Shown here one piece after another: positions 1 through 6,841 of a DNA stretch of 21,339 nt. The stretch is from contig CALVQP010000009.1 of assembly GCA_944358225.1 (NCBI GenBank), positions 1 to 21,339 of the forward strand. Reading direction: 5' to 3'. The position numbers and the translations under genes were made by a program. Source of the DNA: an uncultured Bacilli bacterium. Its GTDB lineage: Bacteria > Bacillota_I > Bacilli_A > RF39 > UBA660. The notes below the pieces were generated by a model. It had not been told where the DNA came from, did not search any database, and saw nothing but the letters and a program-made list of their open reading frames with translations. How positions within the stretch are numbered: the first letter of the stretch is position 1; each line of letters starts with the position of its first letter.

Positions 1-150
1 TTCTTACGTACAGTGGCTAACATAAGTGGTACTCCTACAACAGCTTTTATCAAAGATGGTGAAGAAACATCAACAAGTAATCGTTTAGTTGGCTCAGCTT
101 CGAAAAAAACTATCGAAACGCGCTTTAAAGATATGGGTTATTTAAAATAA
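1..150 (+). CDS. Thioredoxin-like protein, C-terminal end (partial)
   Basis: The frame is open from base 1 to the TAA at 148-150, giving 49 residues; the N-terminus and the CXXC active site lie outside the window. The visible part has the end of a thioredoxin fold: a GTPTT segment carrying the cis-proline, then a beta hairpin with FIKDG and a RLVG turn, then a final helix. The family makes or breaks disulfides, or carries redox equivalents to membrane partners; which applies here cannot be seen. The next gene starts 11 bases downstream, so it probably heads or belongs to an operon with the CPBP protease, the phosphoesterase and YigZ. Confidence 0.65.
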   Translation, partial: FLRTVANISGTPTTAFIKDGEETSTSNRLVGSASKKTIETRFKDMGYLK

Positions 151-161
151 AGGGGAATTTT

Positions 162-899
162 ATGAATACAGAAAAGATTAATATTTTAGAAAAAGCTTTA
201 GTCTTAACTAAAGCCGCTTGTTTAATTATCCTTTATATGGCCATTACTCCTTTAATAACCAATATCTTTTTACTTACACCCTTAAAAAATTCTAAAGCCG
301 GCCAAAATATCGCTTTAATTGTTGGAGATGCTTTAATTGTTTTAGCTTTAGTTTTAATTTTTCATAAAAGAATTTTAACCGATTTTAAAAAATTTAAAAA
401 AGATTATAAAAAATATCTTAAACTTGCTTTTCATTACTGGTTTTTAGGTTTTATTATCATGTGTGTCTCCAATATTATCATTAATATTTTTATTACTAGT
501 GGAGGACTTGCTGCTAATGAAAGTGCTAACCGGACCATTTTACAAGGCTTTCCCCTTTACTCTTTAGTTGCTATGTGCTTTTTAGCTCCTATTAGTGAAG
601 AATTACTATTTAGAGCAGCATTCAAAGATGCTTTTAAAAATATTATTATTTATTCTTTATTTACCGGTCTATTATTTGCCGGAATGCATGTAGCCACAGG
701 AATAGAATCATGGAATATTAGTTATCTAATTAAAAATTATCAAGAATTATTGTATTTTATTCCCTACGGTTCTTTAGGTATTTGTTTTGGCTATGCATTT
801 TTTAAAACAGATAATATCTTTACTTCTATTAGCATGCATATTTTCCACAATAGTTTATCCGTAGCCATGATTTTATTATCCTTTTTAGGTGGTGCTTAA
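162..899 (+). CDS. CPBP family intramembrane metalloprotease (Rce1/Abi-like)
   Basis: A 245-residue multi-pass membrane protein. The CPBP motifs are present: the glutamate pair and arginine of motif 1 (E146, E147, R151 in SEELLFR), a His in motif 2 (H176 in FAGMH) and the final H226/H229-N230 motif. These residues form the intramembrane metal site in Rce1-like proteases. Bacterial members process peptides or act in bacteriocin self-immunity, but the substrate cannot be told. The start is supported by an AAGGGG Shine-Dalgarno. Its TAA overlaps the ATG of the next gene by one base, so the two are translationally coupled. Confidence 0.85.
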   Translation: MNTEKINILEKALVLTKAACLIILYMAITPLITNIFLLTPLKNSKAGQNIALIVGDALIVLALVLIFHKRILTDFKKFKKDYKKYLKLAFHYWFLGFIIMCVSNIIINIFITSGGLAANESANRTILQGFPLYSLVAMCFLAPISEELLFRAAFKDAFKNIIIYSLFTGLLFAGMHVATGIESWNISYLIKNYQELLYFIPYGSLGICFGYAFFKTDNIFTSISMHIFHNSLSVAMILLSFLGGA

Positions 900-1759
900 T
901 GGAAGAAAGAAAGATTGGTACAGCTAAATTTATTTTTCTTTTTATTATTCTTTTTATTATAGGAATTGTTCTATGGTCCAGATTTATTAGTACTAAAGGA
1001 ATTAAAGTTAATGAAGTTCCTCTTTTTAACCAAAACATTCCTCTTGATATGGATGGTTTAAAAATAGTTCATTTTTCCGATCTTTTGTATGGTCGTACTG
1101 TAAATAAAAAAGATGTTACTACCCTTGTCAAAAAGATTAATAATCTTAAACCAGATATTGTAATTTTTACTGGAGATTTGATTGATAAAGATACCGTTAT
1201 TAAAGAAAGTTTAACTTCTTTTTTAACCGAAGAATTAAAAAAAATTGATGCTAAAGTAGCTAAATATGCTATTTGGGGCGACTATGATTATAATACGACT
1301 GATTATGAAATATTGCTTAAAAATGCCGAATTTAAAGTCTTAAAAAACAGTTCCGATTTAATTTACTACAATGCTGCAACTCCCATTTACATTGCAGGGT
1401 TAGATTCTAGTTTAAAGGGCAATTTTGATCCTAATACTACTTTTGTAAATTTAGAGGAAGATTCATATAAAGATTTATACAAGATTGCTTTAATTCATGA
1501 ACCAGATAATTTTGATAAAATTAAAGAGCAAACTATAGATTTAGTATTAAGTGGCCATAGCTTACTAGGTCAAATTCGCTTACCTTTTATTGGCGCTTTC
1601 AAGGGTAAAAATGGCAGCTTAAAATACATAGATGATCATTATACTAATAATCTTACAAATATGTATGTAAATGGTGGTTTGGGCACAACCAACTATAGTT
1701 TTCGCTTTTTTAATAAACCAACAATTAATTTTTATAGACTTTATGCTAAAGAGGTTTAA
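899..1759 (+). CDS. Membrane-anchored metallophosphoesterase-like protein, degenerate active site
   Basis: 286 residues: one N-terminal membrane helix (about 9-29) followed by a calcineurin-like phosphoesterase domain of the YkoQ/YaeI type, expected outside the membrane. The fold markers are visible, but key ligands are not. The DxH motif reads D61-L-L63, the GNH[D/E] motif reads GDYD (127-130, so Asp for Asn and Tyr for the catalytic His), and the GHxH motif reads GHSL (219-222). D61, D93, H200 and H220 remain. YaeI-type relatives cleave lipid A precursors or other phosphoesters; with these losses, catalysis by the usual two-metal mechanism is doubtful. It may be a binding protein or use one metal. 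It is coupled to the CPBP gene upstream and abuts YigZ downstream. Confidence 0.8.
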   Translation: MEERKIGTAKFIFLFIILFIIGIVLWSRFISTKGIKVNEVPLFNQNIPLDMDGLKIVHFSDLLYGRTVNKKDVTTLVKKINNLKPDIVIFTGDLIDKDTVIKESLTSFLTEELKKIDAKVAKYAIWGDYDYNTTDYEILLKNAEFKVLKNSSDLIYYNAATPIYIAGLDSSLKGNFDPNTTFVNLEEDSYKDLYKIALIHEPDNFDKIKEQTIDLVLSGHSLLGQIRLPFIGAFKGKNGSLKYIDDHYTNNLTNMYVNGGLGTTNYSFRFFNKPTINFYRLYAKEV

Positions 1760-2113
1760 ATGCTAATTAATCAAAGTGAAATTATTATTAAAAAATCGCG
1801 TTTTATCGGGCTTTATTATGAAGTTAAAAATATTGAGCAAGTAAAAAATATTTTAACGCAACTAAAAAAAGAGCATAAAAAAGCTCGCCATTTTCCCTAC
1901 GCTTATAAAATAGATTATCAAGTAAAAAAAAGTGATGATAAAGAACCAGCTAGCACAGCGGGCATGCCAATTTTAAATATTATTGAAAAAAAAGAACTTA
2001 ATAACTGCTTAATAGTAGTAATTCGTTACTTTGGCGGTATCAAACTTGGAGCCGGCGGCTTAATTCGAGCTTATTCTCAAGCGGCAAATACTGTCACAAA
2101 TACCAAAAATTAG
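1760..2113 (+). CDS. YigZ/IMPACT family protein, N-terminal domain only
   Basis: 117 residues matching the N-terminal UPF0029/IMPACT domain. KSRFIG opens the domain, SDDKEPASTAGMPIL (58-72) is the family signature and RYFGGIKLGAGGLIRAYS (89-106) is the second one. Typical YigZ proteins are about 200-210 residues, with a second ferredoxin-like domain (DUF1949) that is absent here. The stop codon lies inside a terminator stem, so the short form is fixed in place rather than caused by a nearby frameshift. The start ATG directly abuts the phosphoesterase stop, with AGAGG ahead of it. The family is linked to translation control, but the bacterial role is poorly defined. Confidence 0.85.
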   Translation: MLINQSEIIIKKSRFIGLYYEVKNIEQVKNILTQLKKEHKKARHFPYAYKIDYQVKKSDDKEPASTAGMPILNIIEKKELNNCLIVVIRYFGGIKLGAGGLIRAYSQAANTVTNTKN

Positions 2114-2137
2114 GAAGATATTGCCTTCCTAATTTTT
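2105..2137. terminator. Bidirectional terminator between yigZ and ftsW
   Basis: A perfect 13-bp inverted repeat (2105-2117 with 2125-2137) and a 7-base loop. The A-rich and T-rich outer ends give a U-tract in either direction. It contains the yigZ TAG and touches the ftsW stop. Confidence 0.9.
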
Positions 2138-3294
2138 TATAGTGCTGCAATTTCACGCCTTTGTTTAATTGTCTTATTTTCTACAGCTACTCTTTGTACA
2201 ATAAATAGCATAATAATTGTATTAACAGTAAAACTACCACCATAACTCATAAGTGGTAAAGGAACTCCCGTTAAAGGAATTAATGCTAACATCCCTAATA
2301 AATTAACCAAGATATGAAAAAGTAAAAATAAAAATGTCCCATAACACAAAATACTTCCTCGCAAAGTTTCTGCTTCTTTACTTATTTTCAAAATTCGATA
2401 AAGCATATAAACGTATCCCAAAATTACCAAAATAGCTACTATCACGCCTAATTCTTCAACTAAAATAGCAAAGATAAAATCAGTATGAGCCTCAGGTAAG
2501 TATAAATATTTTTGGGTTGAATTTCCAAGACCCACCCCTTTTAACCCCCCGTTATGAATCGCAATAAAACCATTACAAACTTGATATCCAGTTTCTTCAG
2601 TATATCTAGTACAGGGTTTTCTAAAATTAAGACGCTCCATCTGATAACTATTTAATAAATCTCCACCAAAATAAATTGCCGCAACTGCAGCCACAATAGC
2701 TCCTACTCCTAATACTTTAACAAAGACCGCCTTATGATTTTTGGCCATTGGAATAGAAAAAAAGGTAAAAAAAACAATTCCTCCGATTATTACAGCTCCC
2801 CCTAAATCTGGTTGCAATAAAACTAAACCACATATTAAACCACACAAACATAAGGGTTTTAAAAAAGCAAGGGGCTGAGGATTTTTCTTCTTTATATAGG
2901 AATTAAAATAAACTGCCAAATATATAATAATAAAACTTTTAGCAAACTCCGTCGGTTGAATTTTAATTGGTCCTACTTTATACCAACTTAACGCTCCATT
3001 ACCAACATCCCCATATATTCTAAGGCCAATTAAACTAGCAATAACTCCTAAAATTAGAAGTGGCGCAAAATATTTATATTTGCTAGTTGGCATCCGTAAA
3101 ATAACAAATATTCCGGCAATATAACTAACTCCCATAAATAACAGTTGGCGAACAAAAAAATAAGAAGAACTTTTATTATAACGAGAAACTGCTGAAACAC
3201 TAGATGAACTAAATACCATAACTAATCCTAATACAGAATACAAAACAGTCAATAAAAGTAATGGTTTATCTAGTTTTCCAAACAACTTCTTCAT
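2137..3294 (-). CDS. ftsW: FtsW/RodA/SpoVE family (SEDS) peptidoglycan glycosyltransferase, most like FtsW
   Basis: A 385-residue polytopic membrane protein that polymerises lipid II into glycan strands together with a class B penicillin-binding protein. FtsW-type marks are the N-terminal LGLVMVFSSS, IQPTEFAK (112-119), QPDLGGA (161-167), the PEAHTDFIFA loop with the expected catalytic Asp at D272, and the C-terminal GVPLPLMSYGGS. RodA or SpoVE function cannot be excluded. I chose the ATG at 3294, which has AGGTGAG three bases upstream; a longer frame begins nine codons earlier without such a site. Unusually, the loop just before the catalytic segment holds two cysteines (C228 and C240). The gene is monocistronic and ends at a shared terminator. 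Confidence 0.9.
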   Translation of the reverse strand: MKKLFGKLDKPLLLLTVLYSVLGLVMVFSSSSVSAVSRYNKSSSYFFVRQLLFMGVSYIAGIFVILRMPTSKYKYFAPLLILGVIASLIGLRIYGDVGNGALSWYKVGPIKIQPTEFAKSFIIIYLAVYFNSYIKKKNPQPLAFLKPLCLCGLICGLVLLQPDLGGAVIIGGIVFFTFFSIPMAKNHKAVFVKVLGVGAIVAAVAAIYFGGDLLNSYQMERLNFRKPCTRYTEETGYQVCNGFIAIHNGGLKGVGLGNSTQKYLYLPEAHTDFIFAILVEELGVIVAILVILGYVYMLYRILKISKEAETLRGSILCYGTFLFLLFHILVNLLGMLALIPLTGVPLPLMSYGGSFTVNTIIMLFIVQRVAVENKTIKQRREIAAL

Positions 3295-3346
3295 ATTCTC
3301 ACCTATAGATAATAATATCATAATTACCTAGATGAATAAACTTATT

Positions 3347-3374
3347 TTCATAAATTAGGATTTTTTATTGTCAA
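3347..3374 (-). promoter_or_regulatory. Probable ftsW promoter
   Basis: On the minus strand, TTGACA (3369-3374), a 16-base spacer and TATGAA (3347-3352), about 50 bases upstream of the ftsW start. The -35 is perfect and the -10 matches four of six. It lies back to back with the region upstream of the YjcZ-like gene. Confidence 0.45.
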
Positions 3375-3427
3375 AAATTGAAAAGTTTTAATACATTATA
3401 ATAGATACATTAAAAGGAGGTATAAAT

Positions 3428-3613
3428 ATGTATTATTATGGAAATAATGGCTACTATGGTGGCTATGGTCAATCTCCAGCTTGTCAAAGTCCATGTGCAT
3501 CATACGTTGGTTATACATCTGGTTATGGTATCGGTGCTGCAATTTGGATTGTTCTATTTATTCTTTTAGTTATAATCATCGGTGCCGGCTGGTGGAACAA
3601 TAATACTAATTAA
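3428..3613 (+). CDS. YjcZ-like tiny transmembrane protein
   Basis: 61 residues: a Tyr/Gly-rich N-terminal half (YYYGNNGYYGGYG, then QSPACQSPCASY) and one C-terminal membrane helix, IWIVLFILLVIIIGAGWW. This matches the small YjcZ/tiny-TM family of Bacilli, whose members in Bacillus are mostly made during sporulation or found in coats; a role in this organism is unknown. Two cysteines sit in the soluble part. A strong AAGGAGG lies seven bases before the ATG, and a perfect TATAAT at 3397-3402 is the likely -10. Its -35 is poorly spaced (TTGTCA 23 bases away, TTGAAA 13 bases away), so an alternative sigma factor or an activator is possible. Confidence 0.75.
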   Translation: MYYYGNNGYYGGYGQSPACQSPCASYVGYTSGYGIGAAIWIVLFILLVIIIGAGWWNNNTN

Positions 3614-3630
3614 TAATTTTAACTAAGACG

Positions 3631-3659
3631 AAAAAAATTCTCTGTTGGAGAATTTTTTT
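3631..3659. terminator. Bidirectional terminator between the YjcZ-like gene and the lysozyme gene
   Basis: A perfect 12-bp stem (3631-3642 with 3648-3659), a 5-base loop TGTTG and seven A/T at each end. The stop of the minus-strand lysozyme gene (3658-3660) overlaps its right end. Confidence 0.9.
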
Positions 3660-4629
3660 ATGGCACATACTTTCTATTAGCACTGTTAGCACGATTTTCA
3701 TCTAAAACCGAATAGTTGCCATTTATGAATATATCATATTCTTTATCACGTCTTTGTTTTAACCCCTCCGTAAAGATCGGATTACCATTAGAAGCATTGA
3801 CACACGATTTAAATGCTGCTAAAGCCCCATCATTTCCCGAAGCTTTATAATTTTTAATAACCTTTTGGGTATAAGAAGATCCACAATTATACCCAATAGA
3901 CACAGCAGCTGTTGTTTTAGCATCATCCCAATCAGTTATCCCAAGATTACTAACTAACTGGTCTACTTCGGCATTACGCGCATCAGCTTCCTGCATAAAT
4001 AGATCATCAATTAACTCCACATCATAACACTCACCTACAGTTAAATCCGGATAAGAATAACTAGTCACTCCAAATCCCGCAGTTGCTACTCCATCCCCTA
4101 TATCTACAGCTTTATACTGTGTCTTAGCATCATCACAATATCCAGTATTACCCTCAAAAGTCATAATTACGTTATAATAATCTTCGCTAGCTGAGCCACT
4201 AGTTGAAGATGCTTTAGATAAAACATAACGCGAAACTTCATATGTTGCCTGATATTCTTGTTCTTGGATCAGTCCCTCTTTAGCATTAGCTAAAGCCGTA
4301 CTTTTTAGCAATTTTATATTTTCACTCGTCGCATTAGCATCACAAGTCGAAATAATTCCTGCCAAACTAGAATAATTACCCATTAACGAAAACAAAATTT
4401 TCACAAAAGTTGGAGCCATAAAAATAAATAAAGCCGCCGCAATGCGCACACCAAATAACTTGGCTTTTTCTTTCATCTGGCGATCATCCATCACTACTTT
4501 AAAAAAATCATAACTTCCCATAACGAGAATAATAATGGGAATTACTATTTTTAGAACAAAAATTATATATTTTATAATCCGCAGGGCTTCCAAAAAATGA
4601 TAATCAGTACATAATTCTATTCCGTTCAT
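3658..4629 (-). CDS. VirB2/TrbC-like membrane hairpin fused to a GH24 lysozyme domain
   Basis: 323 residues in two parts. Residues 1-100 hold two membrane helices (about 18-40 and 62-83) joined by a short charged loop (DDRQMKEKAK), the layout of VirB2/TrbC pilin-like proteins. Residues 145-305 resemble phage-type lysozyme of family GH24: catalytic E159 in FEG, D166/D167, the TAGFG strand (183-187), a YNCG segment (247-250) and the closing GLKQRRDKE motif (289-297). GH24 enzymes hydrolyse the glycan of peptidoglycan. The positive loop between the helices predicts both ends outside, so the enzyme faces the wall. There are six cysteines (7, 96, 165, 201, 249, 276). The start has GGGAGGT seven bases upstream. 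It is monocistronic between its own promoter and a shared terminator. Confidence 0.75.
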   Translation of the reverse strand: MNGIELCTDYHFLEALRIIKYIIFVLKIVIPIIILVMGSYDFFKVVMDDRQMKEKAKLFGVRIAAALFIFMAPTFVKILFSLMGNYSSLAGIISTCDANATSENIKLLKSTALANAKEGLIQEQEYQATYEVSRYVLSKASSTSGSASEDYYNVIMTFEGNTGYCDDAKTQYKAVDIGDGVATAGFGVTSYSYPDLTVGECYDVELIDDLFMQEADARNAEVDQLVSNLGITDWDDAKTTAAVSIGYNCGSSYTQKVIKNYKASGNDGALAAFKSCVNASNGNPIFTEGLKQRRDKEYDIFINGNYSVLDENRANSANRKYVP

Positions 4630-4655
4630 TTTATGGACCTCCCTCTCCTATCAGT

Positions 4656-4685
4656 ATGATACAACGACAGTTAAAAAGATGTCAA
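4656..4685 (-). promoter_or_regulatory. Promoter of the hairpin-lysozyme gene
   Basis: On the minus strand, TTGACA (4680-4685), an 18-base spacer and TATCAT (4656-4661), giving a start site roughly 20 bases before the ATG. The -35 is perfect and the -10 has one mismatch. Confidence 0.6.
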
Positions 4686-4700
4686 TCAAATTAAAGAGAC

Positions 4701-4730
4701 TTTACATTTACTCACAACTTATAATATATT
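4701..4730 (+). promoter_or_regulatory. Possible promoter of the 179-residue anchored protein gene
   Basis: TTTACA (4701-4706), an 18-base spacer and TATATT (4725-4730). A better -10, TATAAT, lies at 4720-4725 but is only 13 bases from the same -35. In either case the 5' leader would be very short. Confidence 0.4.
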
Positions 4731-4745
4731 TAAGTAGTGATGAAT

Positions 4746-5285
4746 ATGAAACCAAAAATTTTTAAATTTATTAAAATTATCATTATTAGTATTATAAGTA
4801 TAGTTGTCATTCTTTTAATTACTAATTTATTCTTTAAAAATAGTTCTCTAGAACGAAAATTATTAAAAAACAATTTTACCGTAATTAGTACTGATCAATA
4901 TGAACTAATAAAAAGCGGCTCATCATTAGAAGATTATTTAACTTCTACAGCTACAGAAAAAGAAAATAACTCCCTTATAATTGATTTAAAAGCTAAAACA
5001 ATTACCAAAAACGAAAATGTTACTAGCTTTAAAAAAGAAACCGAAAAAACAACTAACTTTAATTTAGAAAAAAATATAGTAACTACTTATTTTTCAGAAA
5101 CTAGCGATAATTCTTTAAAATATTTAAACGTCACTTACGATTTAGCTAATGATGCTTTTTCTTGTGAAGAAAATGGCGATTTTTCTTGTAATCAACTTCA
5201 AGATTATACTCTAGATACTCTTGATGAAATATTTACTTTATTTGAAAAACTAAAGATTAGCTCTACTGACATCATTAATAGCTAA
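4746..5285 (+). CDS. Unknown single-pass membrane-anchored protein
   Basis: I do not recognise this protein. It has 179 residues: a basic N-terminus, one membrane helix (about 10-30) and a polar, Thr/Ser/Asn-rich domain expected outside the cell. The only two cysteines, C140 and C148, lie eight residues apart in FSCEENGDFSC, as expected for a small disulfide loop. I chose the ATG at 4746 because GTGATGAAT just before it resembles the GGTGATG ribosome-binding sites of other genes here; GTG at 4737 and ATG at 4740 are in the same frame. It is divergent from the lysozyme gene, and def follows with its own promoter. Confidence 0.65.
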   Translation: MKPKIFKFIKIIIISIISIVVILLITNLFFKNSSLERKLLKNNFTVISTDQYELIKSGSSLEDYLTSTATEKENNSLIIDLKAKTITKNENVTSFKKETEKTTNFNLEKNIVTTYFSETSDNSLKYLNVTYDLANDAFSCEENGDFSCNQLQDYTLDTLDEIFTLFEKLKISSTDIINS

Positions 5286-5297
5286 GTTAACTTACGT

Positions 5298-5326
5298 TTG
5301 CTAATATTATTAATTTTTGGTAAAAT
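5298..5326 (+). promoter_or_regulatory. Probable def promoter
   Basis: TTGCTA (5298-5303), a 17-base spacer and TAAAAT (5321-5326), just before the GGGGTG ribosome-binding site at 5336-5341. Confidence 0.5.
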
Positions 5327-5346
5327 AGCAGCAACGGGGTGAATTT

Positions 5347-5898
5347 ATGAAGTTACCAAACATTAAAATTTTAGATGAAAAAGACAAATTATTAAAAACA
5401 ACTAGTAAAGAAGTTAATTTCCCTTTATCCAAAGAAATAAAACAAGATATAAAAGATATGATAACTTATTTAAAAATGAGCCAAATCGATGAAGAACGTG
5501 AAAAATATAACCTTCGTGCCGGCATGGGCCTAGCTTATGTTCAAATCGGCAAACCGCAAAGATTATTCGTTATTGTTGAAGAGTTAGAAGATGGATCATT
5601 TAAGGATTATATTGTTATTAATCCCAAAATTATTAGTCAGAGTGCTGAATTATGTTATGTTGGTGAAGGAGAAGGTTGTTTAAGTATTAATCGCGAAGTC
5701 GAAGGAATAGTTCCTCGCCATGCGCGTATTACCGTGGAAGCTTATGATATAGACGGCCAAAAATATACTATTCGTGTTCGCGAAGATATTGCGATTGCTT
5801 TCCAACATGAAATAGATCATTTAAATGGTATTTTATTCCCTGATCGAATTGATAAAAAAGATCCGTATAAAAATATTGATTTAATGCGAGAAATATAA
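5347..5898 (+). CDS. def: Peptide deformylase
   Basis: 183 residues. It removes the formyl group from the N-terminal methionine of new proteins, using a metal held by Cys-His-His. All three motifs are visible: GMGLAYVQ (59-66; the usual GxGLAAxQ with Tyr for the second Ala), EGCLS (109-113, metal ligand C111) and QHEIDHLNG (153-161, ligands H154 and H158, catalytic E155). The insertion before EGCLS and the length fit the type 2 enzymes of Gram-positive bacteria. The start is set by GGGGTG five bases upstream of the ATG. It stands alone here, not beside fmt or priA as in many Bacilli, and its TAA lies at the base of a terminator stem. Confidence 0.95.
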   Translation: MKLPNIKILDEKDKLLKTTSKEVNFPLSKEIKQDIKDMITYLKMSQIDEEREKYNLRAGMGLAYVQIGKPQRLFVIVEELEDGSFKDYIVINPKIISQSAELCYVGEGEGCLSINREVEGIVPRHARITVEAYDIDGQKYTIRVREDIAIAFQHEIDHLNGILFPDRIDKKDPYKNIDLMREI

Positions 5899-5928
5899 AA
5901 AGGATTACAGTGTGTTGTAGTCCTTTTT
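5897..5928. terminator. Bidirectional terminator between def and the 293-residue gene
   Basis: A 13-bp stem (5897-5909 with 5916-5928) with one T-G wobble, a 6-base loop and flanking A/T runs. It overlaps the stop codons of both convergent genes (5896-5898 and 5927-5929). Confidence 0.85.
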
Positions 5929-6808
5929 ATATTTTTTCTACTTTCGTAAAATAATAATAATTATTACTATTTAAAGTAAAAGTAAACTTAAAAGTATCTA
6001 ACTTATCTAAAATATTATTTATATCATAAGAATTATCTGATAAAAGCATATGTTTTTCCAAATACTGCAAATCAGCCTTATTCTTATATATATATTGTAC
6101 AACTTCTTCTGAGTTAGTTGTTTCATATTTTACATAAGCTATTTTAACATAAAGCTCAATTTTATCACCACTTTGATGAACTCTCATTAATTTAGAATCA
6201 ACATAAGGTTTAGGAAATCCACTACAAGTAATAGGATCACTCATATAGACATTACGCGTATTATCAAATTTAAATTTACTAAATCCACAATAATCTGACC
6301 CATCAATTAAATCGGTATCAGTATAAGAAGTATTTGGTCCAAAAAAACTATTAATTCCCTCTTGAATTTCTTCTTTAGACAAAATTATCACATCTAACGG
6401 CGTACCATCAGGAGCTACAGCATCATAGGTTGCATTCAAAAAATCATTAGCAAAATTTTCATTTTGTGTTATTCCAATGATTACTTTAGCATCATCACTA
6501 ATCATACTAATATCCATATAATCTTGATTGTAGAAATATCCATAATAACTACCAGCCTTATAATTATTAAAAACACTCACTTTTTCTAATAGCTCTAATG
6601 CAATATCACTATCTAACGGCAAATCTTGATCAACAGTTTGACTTTCTTTAATCTCTAAAGTATCAGATACTTTTTTATCAGCCATTACTGGCTCAATAGA
6701 AACCTTTTGTTTATTTTTTCGTATTAAGTGAAATCCTAGTAACAAAGAAAAGATTACTAAGATTAACATAATGTAATATAATACTAAACGTTGCTTTTCT
6801 TTGCTCAT
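5927..6808 (-). CDS. Unknown membrane-anchored protein downstream of smc
   Basis: I do not recognise this protein. It has 293 residues: a basic N-terminus, one membrane helix (about 9-29), a Lys/Asp/Glu-rich linker (30-70) and a mixed alpha/beta domain expected outside the membrane, rich in Tyr and Asp. C174 and C195 are its only cysteines and could pair. GGGGTG lies just before the ATG. The gap to the smc stop is 33 bases with no terminator, so it is the last gene of the rnc-smc transcript, in the place where many Firmicutes carry ftsY. It shows no GTPase motifs and is not FtsY. Confidence 0.65.
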   Translation of the reverse strand: MSKEKQRLVLYYIMLILVIFSLLLGFHLIRKNKQKVSIEPVMADKKVSDTLEIKESQTVDQDLPLDSDIALELLEKVSVFNNYKAGSYYGYFYNQDYMDISMISDDAKVIIGITQNENFANDFLNATYDAVAPDGTPLDVIILSKEEIQEGINSFFGPNTSYTDTDLIDGSDYCGFSKFKFDNTRNVYMSDPITCSGFPKPYVDSKLMRVHQSGDKIELYVKIAYVKYETTNSEEVVQYIYKNKADLQYLEKHMLLSDNSYDINNILDKLDTFKFTFTLNSNNYYYFTKVEKI

Positions 6809-6841
6809 ATTTCACCCCACCAAACTTTCTTGCCTATTATA

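Noticed and set aside
829..1038. A minus-strand open frame across the CPBP/phosphoesterase boundary
   Set aside because: Lies opposite two overlapping genes with good motifs; no start signals of its own.
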